This document shows positions 49,661 to 63,045 of a DNA stretch of 64,000 nt, one piece after another; the first letter of the stretch is position 1; every line of letters begins with the position of its first letter. The position numbers and the translations under genes were made by a program. The notes under the pieces were generated by a model. It did not search any database. It was not told the origin of the DNA and saw only the letters and a program-made list of their open reading frames with translations. Source of the stretch: Lagopus muta (Eukaryota; Chordata; Aves; Galliformes; Phasianidae); the NCBI RefSeq assembly GCF_023343835.1, contig NC_064435.1, forward strand, positions 67,652,134-67,716,133, given 5' to 3'.

Positions 49661-52600
49661 TCTGGTGCAAGACCAACTACATTCTCAGTGAGAAAATCCA
49701 TTGCTTTAAAGGACAGTTTTGTATCAGCATTTTACTGCACCTGTAACTTAATACTGTGCCCCTCAGGATAACAGCAGAGCACCACACCTGTGCAGGGTTT
49801 ATTGTTTATTTATGTTTTCAAGACTTCCAAGACAATAGATTTGTTTGCAAAAGGCAAAGAAAGTATTTTTCAAGTTTACAAGTTAAAAAAAAAAACAACA
49901 ACTGCATCTTTGGATAAAAGGCACTGCCAATGGCATTAGCTTTTAACACTCACCAGAATGGCCAGGTCCGTAGGCGTATTATCATTACTTTTAGAAGGGT
50001 GAGGATTTTAACATATTTGCAGAGATTAAGATGTTCTATGCCACTGAAATTCAAGGACAATGTGAAACTAAAAACCAATATCCTCCCAATCTCCTCTCAG
50101 CATGAATTACAAACAACTGTGCAAGAATACGAGACACACATTAGTGGCCTGGAAATAGCACCTGCACTTACCCGTCATATTCTCTGGCGGCGTAAGATGG
50201 GATCTGTTTTATTCACAAGTACGTTCTGTTCTATTCACAGTTCAATTCTAGTTAATGCCACTCTTTGGAGTTCATTAGCAGATGTGGCAGGTTGCAGAGA
50301 ATGAAAAGCAGATATAAACATGCTACCTACACAATAATGAGAAAAAGAAAGCATTGGGTAAGCATCATGGATTTGCTGATCAAGTGCTGGTAACTATGAG
50401 AAAAGAGAAGCATTGTGTTCTTAACATATAAGTAATGACTTTTGCAGTTGCTTCATTATAATCATGAAATGAAACACTTAAAGGGACAATAGTGACCTGT
50501 GATGCTGCCCCAGCATTTTCACTGAAATCTGAATATATTGGTTTCTACTGTAATTCAGAGGCAGAGCTGTAGCTGGCAACAGTGACTACCACGCACAAAG
50601 AGGAGCATTAACAAAAGGGTAGAGAAAAATCAGATTTAGAAAGTCTCATCTGGCCAGCAAGTCCTTTCTAGAACAGCAAAGTTTTTGGCAGGCTTTTCAG
50701 TGAGCTTTATTTACAGCCTTTCAATGGCAGGAGCTCTACATCCTCCCAGAGAATTAATCCCATTGCTTCACCAGCCACATGGAACTCATAGCCTCATGTT
50801 TAACCTGCATTCCCCATAAGGCGCAAACCCATTGTTTCCTCACTTGATTCAAATCATATAAAAAGGACACTGCCCTTTCCCTCTACGTATCCATCTAAGT
50901 GTATCCATCTTTCAGTCATCTTTTTAGATCTAAATGCCGTAGACTCATATAATAATGAGATGCATGTAGCAAGGCCAAATAGAACTAGTTTGAGTTTGGT
51001 AACTTTGCAGAGTTTGATTTATATGTAAAACAAACAAACAAAAACTCTACAACATTTTCATCTCACTTATGCATTCAAGAAAAGTCAACATTTACAGATG
51101 TTTTATATTATTAATTGTAATAGTAATTTCCATGGACGTTTATTACATGAATACTTGAAAGAAGATTTCAAGCTTGCCTGTTAAAGAGAAATAAAATTGC
51201 ACATTCTGCTTCACTGTCATTTAAGTGGTATTTACAGATAAACAGCACAATCAGGAATGCAAGTCAGTACATTAAGATTCAGTCAAACTCTGTCTTCTTC
51301 AGCAGAAATATTGATCTACTGCATTACTTAGATTTGTTTACCTAAGGTAGACAAGAAGAATCAAAGTATAAGAGTGATTGAATCAAGGGTGGATTTAAGT
51401 CATACAAGGGACAATCTTTTCCTTAAAACATCTGCCAAAAAATAAGAAATCCCTTGCATGAAAGTACTCCCTTACTTCAGATCCTACTGCAAGGGGGAAA
51501 AATAATAAATCTACCACAAGAAGACTGCTGTGTTATTCCTTTGACAGCTGGATATTGCTTCATATCACTCATCCTCCTGAGGAATCCAAAGCCTAAAGAC
51601 TTAAGAAATTAGTTTGTGAATTCTGTGAAGTCTGTGTCTTATACTTCAGACAAGAAATTTCATCCTAAGAAATGTATTTCTGCAAGTCCTTTTGGTATTC
51701 ATACTTGCTGTTGTTACTCTCTTTCCCCTAGCTAGAAAAAATGTTTCAAAATCTGACGTTAAATTCCTGGGTTGGACAGCCTGAGGAACAAATATTAGCA
51801 TGTGTCATTCCAGACCATATGGTATTGCTTGTAGAGAAAACTGGAGCTCAGTGTCTATTGAACCACATCAAAGTTTTCAGGCAACTGTGCTTTTAGTTAG
51901 CTCAACTTACAGTGAATAAAGGTACTTTTATATTTTTTCCCTCTATTTCTTTATCCTGTGAATTCAAAGTGCTTTTAGAAAATCGAGGACTCAATAGAAA
52001 TTCAAAATATTTTGTAAATTATGTGGAATATGTTGAGGACCTATATCTATTTTACTATAAAATGTGTAGTTATTAGAGTGATGACTCAAGTGTTTATAAA
52101 AAGGAAAGGAAAAAAATGTCACGGTGATTATACTATATGTACTGTAGATAATTTTAGGGTTACTGGGATTCAGATTTTCGGTTGTAGGAGAGCTATACTA
52201 CAGGCCTTGTGGATTTAGGAGGTGGTGAAACACATATAAAGCCTAGCAGTTGTTGGTTTGGCTTATGAGTTGGGATTGCCAGTTTTCCAAAACTCGTGCA
52301 CATAATTGTATTAGCACTAAAGTCAATTCTCTCTGCCATTTCTGTGCTTAATCAATCCCCTGCTATTCTACTAATATAACCAGTTTTGTTCGCTTTCACA
52401 TAAGTTATCACATATATTGCTGTATTAATTGTCGAGTTTACATCAACAAAAAAAGGATTTCATTAAGAGATTTTCCAGTAGTCTGATCCCTGCCTTCTTC
52501 ACGAAGCATAATTGGTGATCAGCTTCTGTGAGCTTCAGCTCACAATAAGAAATAGTATATCCATCTTAGAATAGCCAACAACTTGTCAGTGAGGCCATTT

Positions 52601-53469
52601 AAACATACGAAACAGAGATTCTGATGGTATCCAACAAGAAGCAAGACTTACAATCACTTGGAGTAGGGCCTACATATTCTGAACTGCACAGTAAGAGTAT
52701 CAGTAAATTAGAATATACTCTAGGCAGTAGATACAATCATGAGACAGCAGAGGAATCAGGGACACCTGCTGACTTTATTGCAGCACAAAACTGATATTTG
52801 TTTTTGAAGCATCATCTGTTTTTATAAATGCAGTGCAATCACATTTTCCCTCTTTAGCCATAACTTCTCAATGAATGGACACTGAATCAGGAATTACATT
52901 ATTAAAGAAAAAGAGGGGGATGTTCTGGGGATAGATCCATTTAAAGCAAACCGATTTTAGTATCTTAAGCCACCAAAGATTGCCCATTTTGGGAAAAGAG
53001 AAATTATATGATGGAGATTCAATTCTCTAAAAACAGTGTCTAAATTCTCTCTTTAAAAAAAAAAAGTGGTCACTGTCTGCACTGATGGTTCTACAAATCA
53101 AAGAAAGGTAAAACAAGACACAAACCCCCCAACCACGCACAAATTCAGAAGCAAGTTAATACACTCAGCATGTTCTGACGGGGGGATGAAAACAGTCCTA
53201 AAATTACAAGAATAAATAAACATTTTGAGTATCTCAATTTTCAGGCTCCCAGTGAGCCTGGATTTTTACGACAGTGCTCAGTTGTTTCAGGAAGTTTATG
53301 AAGTTGGTTACACAAAGACCACTAGTTGCTTCAGAGATTCAGTATTTTTAAAAAGGATCCTTGTAAGCAATTAAATAAATTACTACTTTCAAAATAAGGT
53401 TTATTTTAAGCTTCATTCTCAAATCCTTGCACACATCAGACTTGTAATGCCAATTCAAGAGTTGCCTGC

Positions 53470-53592
53470 CAAATTTTATTTATTCAGATAATAAAATTAT
53501 TAATAATTAATAAAGAAATTATTATAAAATAATATAATGATAAAATTATTATTAATAAATTAATAAAATATAATAAAATTATAATAAAAAAT
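53470..53592. repeat. AT-only low-complexity region, (TAAT/AATAA)n
   Basis: About 120 bases made almost entirely of A and T in irregular AATAA, TTATT and TAAT units. It could be a matrix-attachment-type, easily unwound sequence, but only its composition is visible. Confidence 0.85.
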
Positions 53593-54210
53593 AACCAGTT
53601 TTCTCTTGCAGAATCAAAGAAATCTTACAGAAGGGCAACAGAAAATACACAGGACTTCCTATTTGAAAACAAAAATATTAAAATCTTAAATAAAACAAGT
53701 ATTCTCCAATTCATTTTATGCTTTCGACATTTTTCTTCTTTCCCTACTTTGTTTATTTCAGCAAATAGACCATCTCCCCTCAAGTTTTTGCAGTCCTTTT
53801 TTGCTGTCACATTTGAAGATGGCAGGAGACTTTTCTGATGGTGGCTGAAACAACAACAAGGAGACAAATTGTCTTTTCCCTCTATTATCTGCTTCATGAC
53901 AAACATACCTTTCAGAGAAACCCATAACACTGTAAATGAGTGTTTTCAAAAAAGCCACAGGCTGCTAAGATGCAGACTTGTGCCTTCTACTCTAATTTCT
54001 CCAGCAGCAAGAACAAGAGAGCACCAGCCCTTTGGTAATTCTTGCATAGGGCCTTTGGTCCTATGGCTGCTGGGGAGAAAAGTACCCTAAACATGGCACA
54101 AGAGCAGAACTGCTTAGATTGTACTGGCAAACTTCAAGGGAGAAGACATTCTAGCCTGTCTAGACTATTCTATAAAGAGTAACACATAAGCACTGCAATG
54201 TACATAATAG

Positions 54211-54267
54211 TTAATAATATAATTATTATATAGTATATAATAATATATATATATTTATTATTATATC
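54211..54267. repeat. AT-rich (TA/TTA) low-complexity region
   Basis: Imperfect TA and TTA iteration including TATATATATATA. It is self-complementary in part because of its alternating composition. Confidence 0.85.
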
Positions 54268-55143
54268 TGTATAAAATTGTGTGCATACATATACATGCAC
54301 ATGCAGTGGCTGAACTACAGCTACACCATAAACACCAGCTAAAATAAACTTGCCAACATCAGCTGAAAGAGTAATACTTGACCAAATGGCTTAACATGTA
54401 ATAAGTGTACTCCATGATGTCTCCAGAAGTCAAGTTAACACATAACCTGTCTTCTCCTAAGGGAACTGCTTAGGAGACAAGATGAGGCTCTGTACTTGTA
54501 CTTCTTCAACAATTGTATAAGGTACCTGAGAGAATGTTTCTTCTGAGAAACAGCACCTTGAATAACACAGAGCTTAAAGCATTCAAGAAAGGTGACTGGA
54601 AATTAAACCTTCCAGTTACTACAGGCAGCCTGCCTGAGATAAGAAAGGAATCCTACTCTCAGCAAGCACTCTGCTTTTACTAGAATAGCCAAGAAAATAT
54701 CAGCTCACCACTTATCTCCACGATATCCTAAACTTCTCCCCAGTGTCTTTAGATGTAAGAGCCCTGCTGAATAAAAGTTTTCAGAGAGGGCTATGGAGAG
54801 CAGACTGTACCTCACATACAGGTGTTTGCTGTTAGCATACTGCCTGCTTACCGCTAATAAAAAAAGTTTGTTCTTGTCCTCAGCTGTAAAGAACCTGAGC
54901 CTTTACTTTCAAATTATACTTACAATTGTAACAATCAGCTATTCACTTTGAATCCAAGCAGTAAAAAGTCACAAAAGCCATACATATGGTAGCGACAAAC
55001 ATTAACAAGCTTATGCTGTAGAAGATGGAAAATATGTAATGTTATAGCTTCTTACTGTGATCAAAGGATAATCATTTCTTACAGAAGTAGTGAGAGAGAT
55101 GCCAATACTTGTAGCAAACAAAAAATTGATGCAAAATTATAAT

Positions 55144-55185
55144 GACATAATATTATAATGGTATGACATAATATTATAATGGTAT
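55144..55185. repeat. 21-bp tandem duplication
   Basis: The unit GACATAATATTATAATGGTA plus T occurs twice exactly (55144-55164 and 55165-55185) and is followed by a partial third unit (ATTATAATGG at 55188-55197). Exact identity suggests a recent slippage or duplication. Confidence 0.92.
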
Positions 55186-58100
55186 AGATTATAATGGCTA
55201 TAGTTTTCTTAGTGCTGTTAAGACCTAGTTTATAAATTGTCCTTTGAGTTCTTTTCTTGTAATTTCTCTAGGAGTTACACATGTGCATGCCCTTTGGACT
55301 GCAGTGGAAGTGGTATAGAAAATCCCATGCAGGTCTAAAAAATGTATGTTCTACTATGCAGATCAGAAACATTTCTATATGGACTTTACATATTATTGAA
55401 TAAATACATTTCCAATAGCTTTCAACATTTAAACTTTTTTTCTGATGTCATGTAGGGCTTTTCCTGAAAAATGATTGTCAAATACTGTATATATGCTAAC
55501 ATTGCAAAACATGCATAGCTTCTCTATCTCCTTCAGAAAATACCGAACCCTTACCAATTTCACTCTTGCATCCAAAAAGCACTGCCTCTAACTGAGTGCA
55601 AAAATCTCTATTTTTAGCATTAGTTTTTTACAATAATTTTTAGGTTCCTCTTGAAATATCAGTGAATTTAAATTAAATTGAAAAAAAAGAAATTAAGACT
55701 ATCCCAGGATTGTTTGCTGACCAGGTACCTCAGGAGTTGTGCTAAAAAATCAGAGTAGTCAAGTAAACCTGAATGGAAAGTACAGGTATGGGCAAGGGCA
55801 GGAATCATATCCTCACCTTTGCACTCTCTTGCTAACCAGATGCTCTGTGGTGCTACAGGTGAACTTCAAGCTTCACACTGTAATTTAGGACTATGGGTTT
55901 TTAACAAAATCGCTGAAGAGAACTAAGTGTATCTAATGGTCCTCAGTTAGTTTAAAGATATTGCAGTCAACACGCTGTGAGCAACACAATACAAGTTTAA
56001 AAATGATGAGACTCTCTTGAGAAAATATTTTAATACAGATCTTCTGGTTAATACAGCTATAAAAGCCCTCTGCCAAGCTGTTTTCATTACGAAGTGATGG
56101 AAAAAAAAAAAAATCCTACTCTCTCACATCTTTCTAACTGTCCTCATCTTCTTCCATTAGCAAAATGATTCTCCTACTTTCTTCCACTAAAAATGTTAAG
56201 AAAAGAGACTGTAAAATAAGTGTGCATTTTGTATTGTTATGTCTCTAAAAGTGTAAAATGTGGGTGGCTTTTGAATGAAACACCATATATATCTTCTTGA
56301 TTGTCAACTTTTTCTTGGTTTCTCATCTCACAGGAATAAGAATGTTCATAATTATAGAAAGAATAAATAGGAGTCATTTTTACAAATGAAGCCAAATATT
56401 TTTTTCCATTTTTCAGAGGGAAAAATGGGATTTCCTGTCACATTTTCAAACTAAAAAATATGGATCAAAATGTATTTTAAACTCATCCTCCTCTTACCTA
56501 AAAATCAGTGAAAGTAATTCCATACACTCAAGAAGTAACGAGAAATATGAATTGAATGAAACAGGAAAGACCAACTGTTTTCTAATATTAGCATTTTCAG
56601 GACTTCATGCAAAACATTAGAGTCTTACATACATAATTACTTATTCTCATTAAAAAATGCTGGATTTTCTCCCAATCTGGCCACCTGTATCTCATAAATA
56701 GGAAATTGGTCTGAAAGGGAGGCAAAATATATTCATTAATTATAGGCTTTTTGTTCTTGTTAATCTTCTGTTTTCCTTGCTTATAATCCAAGTAACACAG
56801 CAGAAATATTATATCAATAAATGTACTTTACAGTACTCCTATTGAGAAATTTTTTTTTACTTAATTAAATGTCATATTAACACTAAATAGTAATGTTAGC
56901 ACATCTGGAACTTTAATAAAAAAAAACAGTGGGTATTACCTTTTTCAGAATAAGTTCTTGAAGACTTAATCTCTTTCATTAAGCTAGTGTATTAAAATTA
57001 AAGCTTGGGTACTTGAATAGAAATTAGACATGGGATATTAAGAAAATATCATGTTTCTCTCTGGACAAAACAGGTTGGAAATGACTTCTGTATCAGTGGA
57101 CAAGGCTTTCTACTGGCCTGAACTTATTCTTCAACAACATTTTTACTTAAAAGAAGATGACCTTCTGTGACATCTTTAAAGAGTAGGAAAAAAGAACAAA
57201 GTATGATTTTTTTTTCTGATCACATCACATAATATATAGAAATGGATACAAGTAATGAGTTTCAGTATTAAAGTGCATTCAAATCTACTTCATAAAAATT
57301 TGTTATTGCGAAGACACGTTCCCTGTTGTAGGCTTAGACTGATTTTACCAGATAGAGGAATTTGATCTGTCATTCCAGGTCATGCCTCTTGTATATCTAT
57401 TCTACCTTACAAAAGTTCTACCTTAGAGAAGAAGTGGTCAGAGGCATCCCAGTATTCCATTTATTTGCTGGATCTTGTTTGTTTCTTTGTTCAGTCTGTC
57501 TGTCTGTCTATCCATCTTTCTCCCAAACTGGATCATTACATTTGGAGATATCTATGGTATTTTTTTGGAACACAGTATATATATATATGTCTCAGTGTAT
57601 GGGAGTACCCTGATCTCCAGAAAGGAGGGTTTTTTTTTTTAATATAGATGGCATGCAATACCAAGTAAATTCATGATTCAAACAAACTTCCTTCTCACAG
57701 CTTTAAAACACCCAGTGTGTGGAAACTGGATGACATGGTTTCTTCTGCAAAGAAAACAATACTTTGAGACATGTGGTCAACCTCTCAGTGATTTGGAATC
57801 TGGTCACATACTTTGAAAGTGGCGTATGATGGCACATCCTAGATAATAAGCCAAGCTCTTTTTGTTCATTTCATTGCAGATCACATCACAAAATGATACT
57901 AAAATTATACTTGTACTTTCTACTACAAAAAACCTTTGCAAATATATCAGCTAGCTGTGCAGCTCTACAGAAGTCCAGACATTTAGGGACTGGTCAAGAC
58001 CACTTTACAAATTGGAAAAGTTAGAAGGCTTAGTTAAAGGTTGACACAGTATCACTGGTATGTTGCCTAAATAACCTGATCAACTTGATAGTTATTTAAA

Positions 58101-58289
58101 AAAGTATTTGCATATGGACAATTATTGTAAAAGTCCAGCTGATTTCTAGAAAAACAGTTGCTACTGGCTTTGTGTGTGGCAGTGGCAGAACTTAACATCA
58201 TGTGTAGCTGATGTTGCAGGTTGGTTTATGCTCATGTAAAAATAAGAGTACTGTTCTCACTATTAACTATCACATGGTTACAAAACTGA

Positions 58290-58309
58290 TTTTTTTTTTT
58301 TTTTTTTTT
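58290..58309. repeat. T20 homopolymer
   Basis: Uninterrupted run of 20 T. On the minus strand it is not preceded by a close AATAAA, so a retrocopy tail is not indicated. Confidence 0.9.
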
Positions 58310-58915
58310 AATATAGAGTCCATGATCTGCCTGAAAGTAACAGTAGGGTACAATAAATTCAAAACTATGAAGAAATGAAAGGAGTAAAAAATTGCAGGGG
58401 ATTGGTTGGAAGGACATGTTATAAGCTAGTAGAGTTAGGTCTGTTTAATGTGAGGTTTATGCTTCTATTAGTAGACCATTTTTCACGAGGTACAATTCCA
58501 AGAGCATGGAATCTGTACAATTGTTACAGAACAAACATTTAACAATTTTTTGTTTTCATACATAGAACTACAAAGTACAGTCAAACACTAATTGCAACTT
58601 TAATTTCTTCACTGTAAGATTTATTTTCTGTAAATTCCATTACTCAGTTCATGCAGTTGCATGCAGTCCTTATGAGGCGACCTAAACTGCAGGATTTTTT
58701 TCTCTCTTTTTAATACTTTTCTTACTCCCTTAAAAAGGACTTGTTGTGGACTCTCACTGTACTGCTGGAAATAGACATTTCAAAACTGGATTTCTAGAAT
58801 AAGCCCTTTGAGAGATCTGTAATACAAGACTTTCATTGTTTCTGGCCCTGGGGCTAATTCTAAAGAAACCTCAAATCACCTTTCTGCAATACAGAAGTAA
58901 TGTGTTCGATCTGAT

Positions 58916-58935
58916 TAAAAATAAATAAATAAATA
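58916..58935. repeat. AAAT microsatellite
   Basis: Five AAAT-type units, followed by a short imperfect direct repeat (AAATACAGGTAG at 58932 and AATGAATACAGGTAG further right). Confidence 0.85.
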
Positions 58936-59388
58936 CAGGTAGCTTTAAATGAATACAGGTAGGTAGGGAGGACCTTTAAAGCCTCACCTTCCATTAGGAA
59001 AGCATCGTTCTCCAACAGCAAACTAAAGAAAGAGTGCACTTCAGGGAAGTACAATATTCAGTGCCTGTCAGGCAAATGTAAAACACAAACCACAACAGAC
59101 GTGACTTCTGCCCTGATGGTGGGAGGTAAGAAGAGAGCGCTTATTCCACAGCTGTTACCCTGGAAGAGACAATATTTTCTTTTCTGCTTACTCCAGATTT
59201 GTATTTAAAAGCAAAAGAAGAAAATAGAGAGGGCAAGGGGCCAACAAAAAGAAAGGTCAATTTTAGCTCACAAATGCAGCAGTATACAACAAAAACAGTA
59301 ACAATTAATCCTTTCCTCCTCTGCCTGAATTCTAAGAATTGATTAAATATGTGGCAGAGAAAAGTAGCAGAGAGGACAAGTTCTTTGC

Positions 59389-60000
59389 ATGGGTCTGTCT
59401 GAGGGAGGTAGCAGGAGCAAAGGACATACGAGTTCTGGTCTCAGCTGTAAAAGGAAAAGTGTCCATGTTAGACTAAATAATCTAAAACATGCTTTCTTAC
59501 TGCTGAAATTAGAATGGAGACTTACAGCTCAGGAAAGAGACAGAGGAGTCACCATGGATTTTTCTCTGAAGTTATCTCATCCATGCACAGCAGCAACCAC
59601 CAAGACAACAAAATACCGACCACTGTCAGTAAGGACTTTAAGAATGAGGCAGAGTCACGTTATGCCAGTTTTGTTTTGATATTCATATATTGAATATTTT
59701 CAGGCACTTCTGGACTTCACATCCCAAGAAGACAGAGCTAGAAGCAGAAAAGGGCTATAGGCACAAGGGGATGAAGTAGCCAACATATGTGAAGAGGCTG
59801 AGCAGCTGGTGCTATTTAACTTGATGAGGAGTAGGTGTGTAAGGTGTGACATGGTGGACTGGTCGACTGTGGGTGTTATTTACTCCAAATTACACCTTAA
59901 AAAAGACAAATAATATATGTTTTCATAGAGAAGTTGGTGAACTTCAGGAATTGTTGCCACATTGGCAAAGTATGAATGGTTGTGAAATGGAAAAGTCAAC
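59389..60000 (+). mobile_element. Ancient CR1-group LINE with ORF2 remnant
   Basis: The frame 59389-59679 contains QERDRGVTMDFSLKLSHPC followed by AA and Lys. It parallels the conserved distal ORF2 stretch of CR1-group elements, where E/QxDLGV, VD, SLK or KLNMS and QC motifs are followed by AAxKAN. Downstream the nucleotide sequence keeps the same element's order: a CACATCCCAAGAAGACAGAG block near 59719, GAGCTAGAAGCAGAAAAGGG, GAAGAGGCTGAGCAGCTGGT, a TATTTACTCC block near 59877 and a GTGAACTTCAGGAATTGTTGCCACA block near 59938. This is a deep, old amniote CR1 type rather than the young chicken CR1. The coding sequence is heavily mutated and no catalytic RT domain lies in the remnant. Limits are approximate. 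Confidence 0.7.
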
Positions 60001-63000
60001 AAATGTATGACCAGATCTATTAACAGATAGTATAGAGAACATGTGTGCACGTAGTGTTTGACTTACCCATGCAATGACTGTGGTTGTTATTAAGAATAGG
60101 GAGAACAGTCTTAAAAAGCTTCATAGGTTCATATGTTTCTCCCTGCTGACTAGCAACTCTTTTTGCTACCATAAAGGCAGAACATTGGGCAAGGTGAATC
60201 ACTGTAGTACCATCCAGTATAGATTTTCTTGCTACCTCTCACAGGTAGACCTGTGAGATAAAAGTAGTGGAATACTGGTGTCTAACAAAAGTCATTTCTT
60301 CAGGCATGAACATGAGATGTTAACCCATTTCAAAATCACAATAACTTTTCATTTACTATTCTTTTAATTTTTCAGCTAATTCAGTTAGTAAAGGACATGA
60401 ATTTTCTTTGAATGGCAGACATTACCCTCCCAGTTACATACAGAACTATGCATAGCCCTAGTCTATGCATTCTTTATCTCATATGTACACTCATCTCTGT
60501 ATGTATAAAATACGTTGATAAGAACACACATATTTTTAGAGTAATTTTGGAGGTGAAACAGTGTGTTCTGAAAAGAAGGAGAGCTTTTGTACTTCGTCTG
60601 TCACAATTGCCCCAAAGTTCTTGTCTAGTCTTTAACATCCCATACACTTATGCTTGTGTAGTTGCTTCTGTACAACTCCAAAACTACAGAGCTGTATCTT
60701 TCTTGCTGGCATTACAGAACTCTCCCATGGTCTTTGTCTTCTCAGAAAACTTGAATATCAAAGAAATAACACTTAAAACGAGGCAATGATTACAGGCCTT
60801 TTGTATTGTGCTCTGCTTCAAGACAAAGCCTGACTCCCACAATGTCACAATCTATCTCAATTTCCAGAAAACATTGTCATTAATATCGTCATTAATAGAT
60901 AAAATGATAATACAATAAAACAAGTGATACAGTAACCAATGATGTTTTATAAACTCTTCTGTGTAATAAAGAAGTAAGATATTCATATTCTCATCTTATA
61001 TGCAAATATACTACCACTAACAGCCTTGAGGGTATACCATATAGGAGATAACACAAGTGAGTGGATGATCTAAGACATCCGTTTATCAAATCCCTGTATA
61101 CTTTTCTGCCTGCTGGTGTGTGATGTTTTCACTGGCAATTATGATAAATTAAGAAATTGCTTATGCTTAAACAATACTCCTAACTGCATTATGATTGTGG
61201 TTATCTTCTGATTGCCCTCAGCAGATATGTGAATGTCTGTTTTAATTTCCTTCACAGTGAATACATTTGCCTGAAAATTTCCATCCAGCTTTCCAGAGGA
61301 AAAAAAAAACAAAAAACATTGTTCCCAGAAAAGGTGTTCTTTAGTTTGTTGGAAAATGTCTCCTCTTGGTATTAATATGACCGTATACTCTACTGCCTTT
61401 AACCTGATTGTATTCTGTGCAGGTTCTTGTACTATACCCAAGATTATGATGACTGAACACTTCATACAGCTAAGCACTCATCAAGGTGAGCTATATTGAT
61501 CAAGTTTTCTCTCAGTTTCCTCTCGTAACATCAAAGTGTAGTATTACATTAGGTTTTAGTGCACATATTCCTTAGCTATTATTTGGGTACAAGCTACTGT
61601 GGGAAAAACTATGATCGAGGAAATAATCTCTGCTGGAGATCGGATGATATCTCTGATCATTCTTTATATAGTAGGAATTTCAAAGCTTTAGACCCAAATA
61701 TGAAAACATGCATCCTGAGCTTATCCTTAGGGTGAGAGAGTATTCAAGAAGTACTGATGTCCAGAATGATAGTAATTTGAAGTCCAGAAAGATGTGGCAC
61801 TTCCTGATCTCATTGTATTGCACAAATACTTCTCATAAATACCTACTTTTCTATAATTTAACTCTGTAGAACAGATGGATTGCTGCAACCAAAAGACCTC
61901 AAGTTGTTCCTTTTATCAGGAGAAATACACCTATGCACTGACACTTGAGTAGTATTTCCCCAGTTATGCTTGGGGGCTATGGACTGCAAATGTTTGCAGA
62001 CTTCTGAAAATATCTGTGGACATATGATGTAGCTAAGTGTATATGTCTTTGCAGTGATGAAACATCATCAGGGGAATTCAGCAACAAAAGAAAGAAAACT
62101 CTACCAGCAAGTCCTTACTAGGTTGGATTTTATTTTTTATTTTTATTTATATTTTTATTTTGCAAACCTCTAGAGAACTTCTTTACCACAGTCTGCTTCC
62201 TCTGATATTCAGAAAAGACAGTGTCATTTATGATGTCTGACGAGTTGTGTCTCCCCCTTATAACTTCAATTTCTAGTTGAATGTTCTCTGACGGAGAACA
62301 TTATGGATTTTTCACTTGCTTGGAAGAGGAAAATCAATTTCCATCTGATAGAGCAGGAGGTCACTAAATACTACCAGCTGCTCTGTGACACTGTAGACTT
62401 AAGCAGTAGTCCTATGAGACAGATATGAGTAGTGAACAGTATCTTAGAGTGCATTAGTACACAGATAAATAGAGAGGAAAATGAGACACTGGAAAAAAAA
62501 AAAAGAGCTGAGGAAAGAGAATAAGCTTTTATTTCTTCAAAAATGTCTAGACAGAAATGCTGCACACAGAAGCTGGAGCACTTTCATCCAAGTCAGTCTT
62601 GCTACATAATTTTCTTATGATGGAGATCTTGAACTTCCATGCACACAGTAAATCTACTACAGGTGAGAGTTCAGGTTATTCTATAAAAGACAGCTGAGAC
62701 AGCTGCAGACCTGAGTGATATGTGCTGTTTTGCCATTGTGACAAATTTTAAAACAAGACTTATGAAGCTCACTTCTGGGATGTATTTAGACATGAAAATG
62801 AACAAATAAATGAATAAATAAAAACAATCCCTACAATATCACAAAAGTGAAATGAACTGAGCTGTGCCATTATCCATGTTTACCTTGGTCATTTTCCCAT
62901 TGCGGTGAATGACTAAGGAGCTGCGGGGACATGAAGAACCTAAATAGCTGTCTGAAGAAAAATTGAATATCATGTCAGTTTGTGATAAAATAACCAGTTG

Positions 63001-63022
63001 TTTTTTATGTAAAAATTATACC
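60001..63022. other. Unique AT-rich sequence, no gene
   Basis: No gene is supported. A 125-codon ATG frame at 60412-60789 and a 112-codon minus frame at 61139-61477 have no recognisable domains. There is an AAAT/GAAT-type repeat at about 62798-62822. Confidence 0.45.
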
Positions 63023-63045
63023 TTTTTTTTTTTTTTTTTTTTTTT
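63023..63045 (-). repeat. A23 on the minus strand (T23 on plus)
   Basis: An uninterrupted run of 23 T on the plus strand. On the minus strand it follows an AATAAA signal (63058-63063) after 12 bases, the spacing of a poly(A) tail copied into the genome. It could equally serve as a strong polypyrimidine tract for a plus-strand acceptor, GCAG at 63046-63049. Confidence 0.9.

Larger units (their letters stand above)
47229..59388. other. Unique AT-rich sequence with simple repeats, no gene
   Basis: Twelve kilobases with no supported gene or transposon. It holds an A-rich tract at 49612-49660, an AT-only stretch at about 53470-53592, another at 54211-54267, a 21-bp tandem duplication at 55144-55185, a TCTG repeat at 57494-57510, a T20 run at 58290-58309 and an AAAT repeat at 58916-58935. 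A 124-codon ATG frame at 49930-50304 is the longest plus-strand frame here but has no recognisable domain. Confidence 0.45.

Noticed and set aside
60412..60789. 125-codon ATG frame
   Set aside because: Composition is not clearly protein-like, there is no recognisable domain or promoter, and this length is possible by chance in 64 kb.
61139..61477. 112-codon minus-strand frame
   Set aside because: It crosses an A-run that gives Phe repeats, and no domain or conserved motif was seen.
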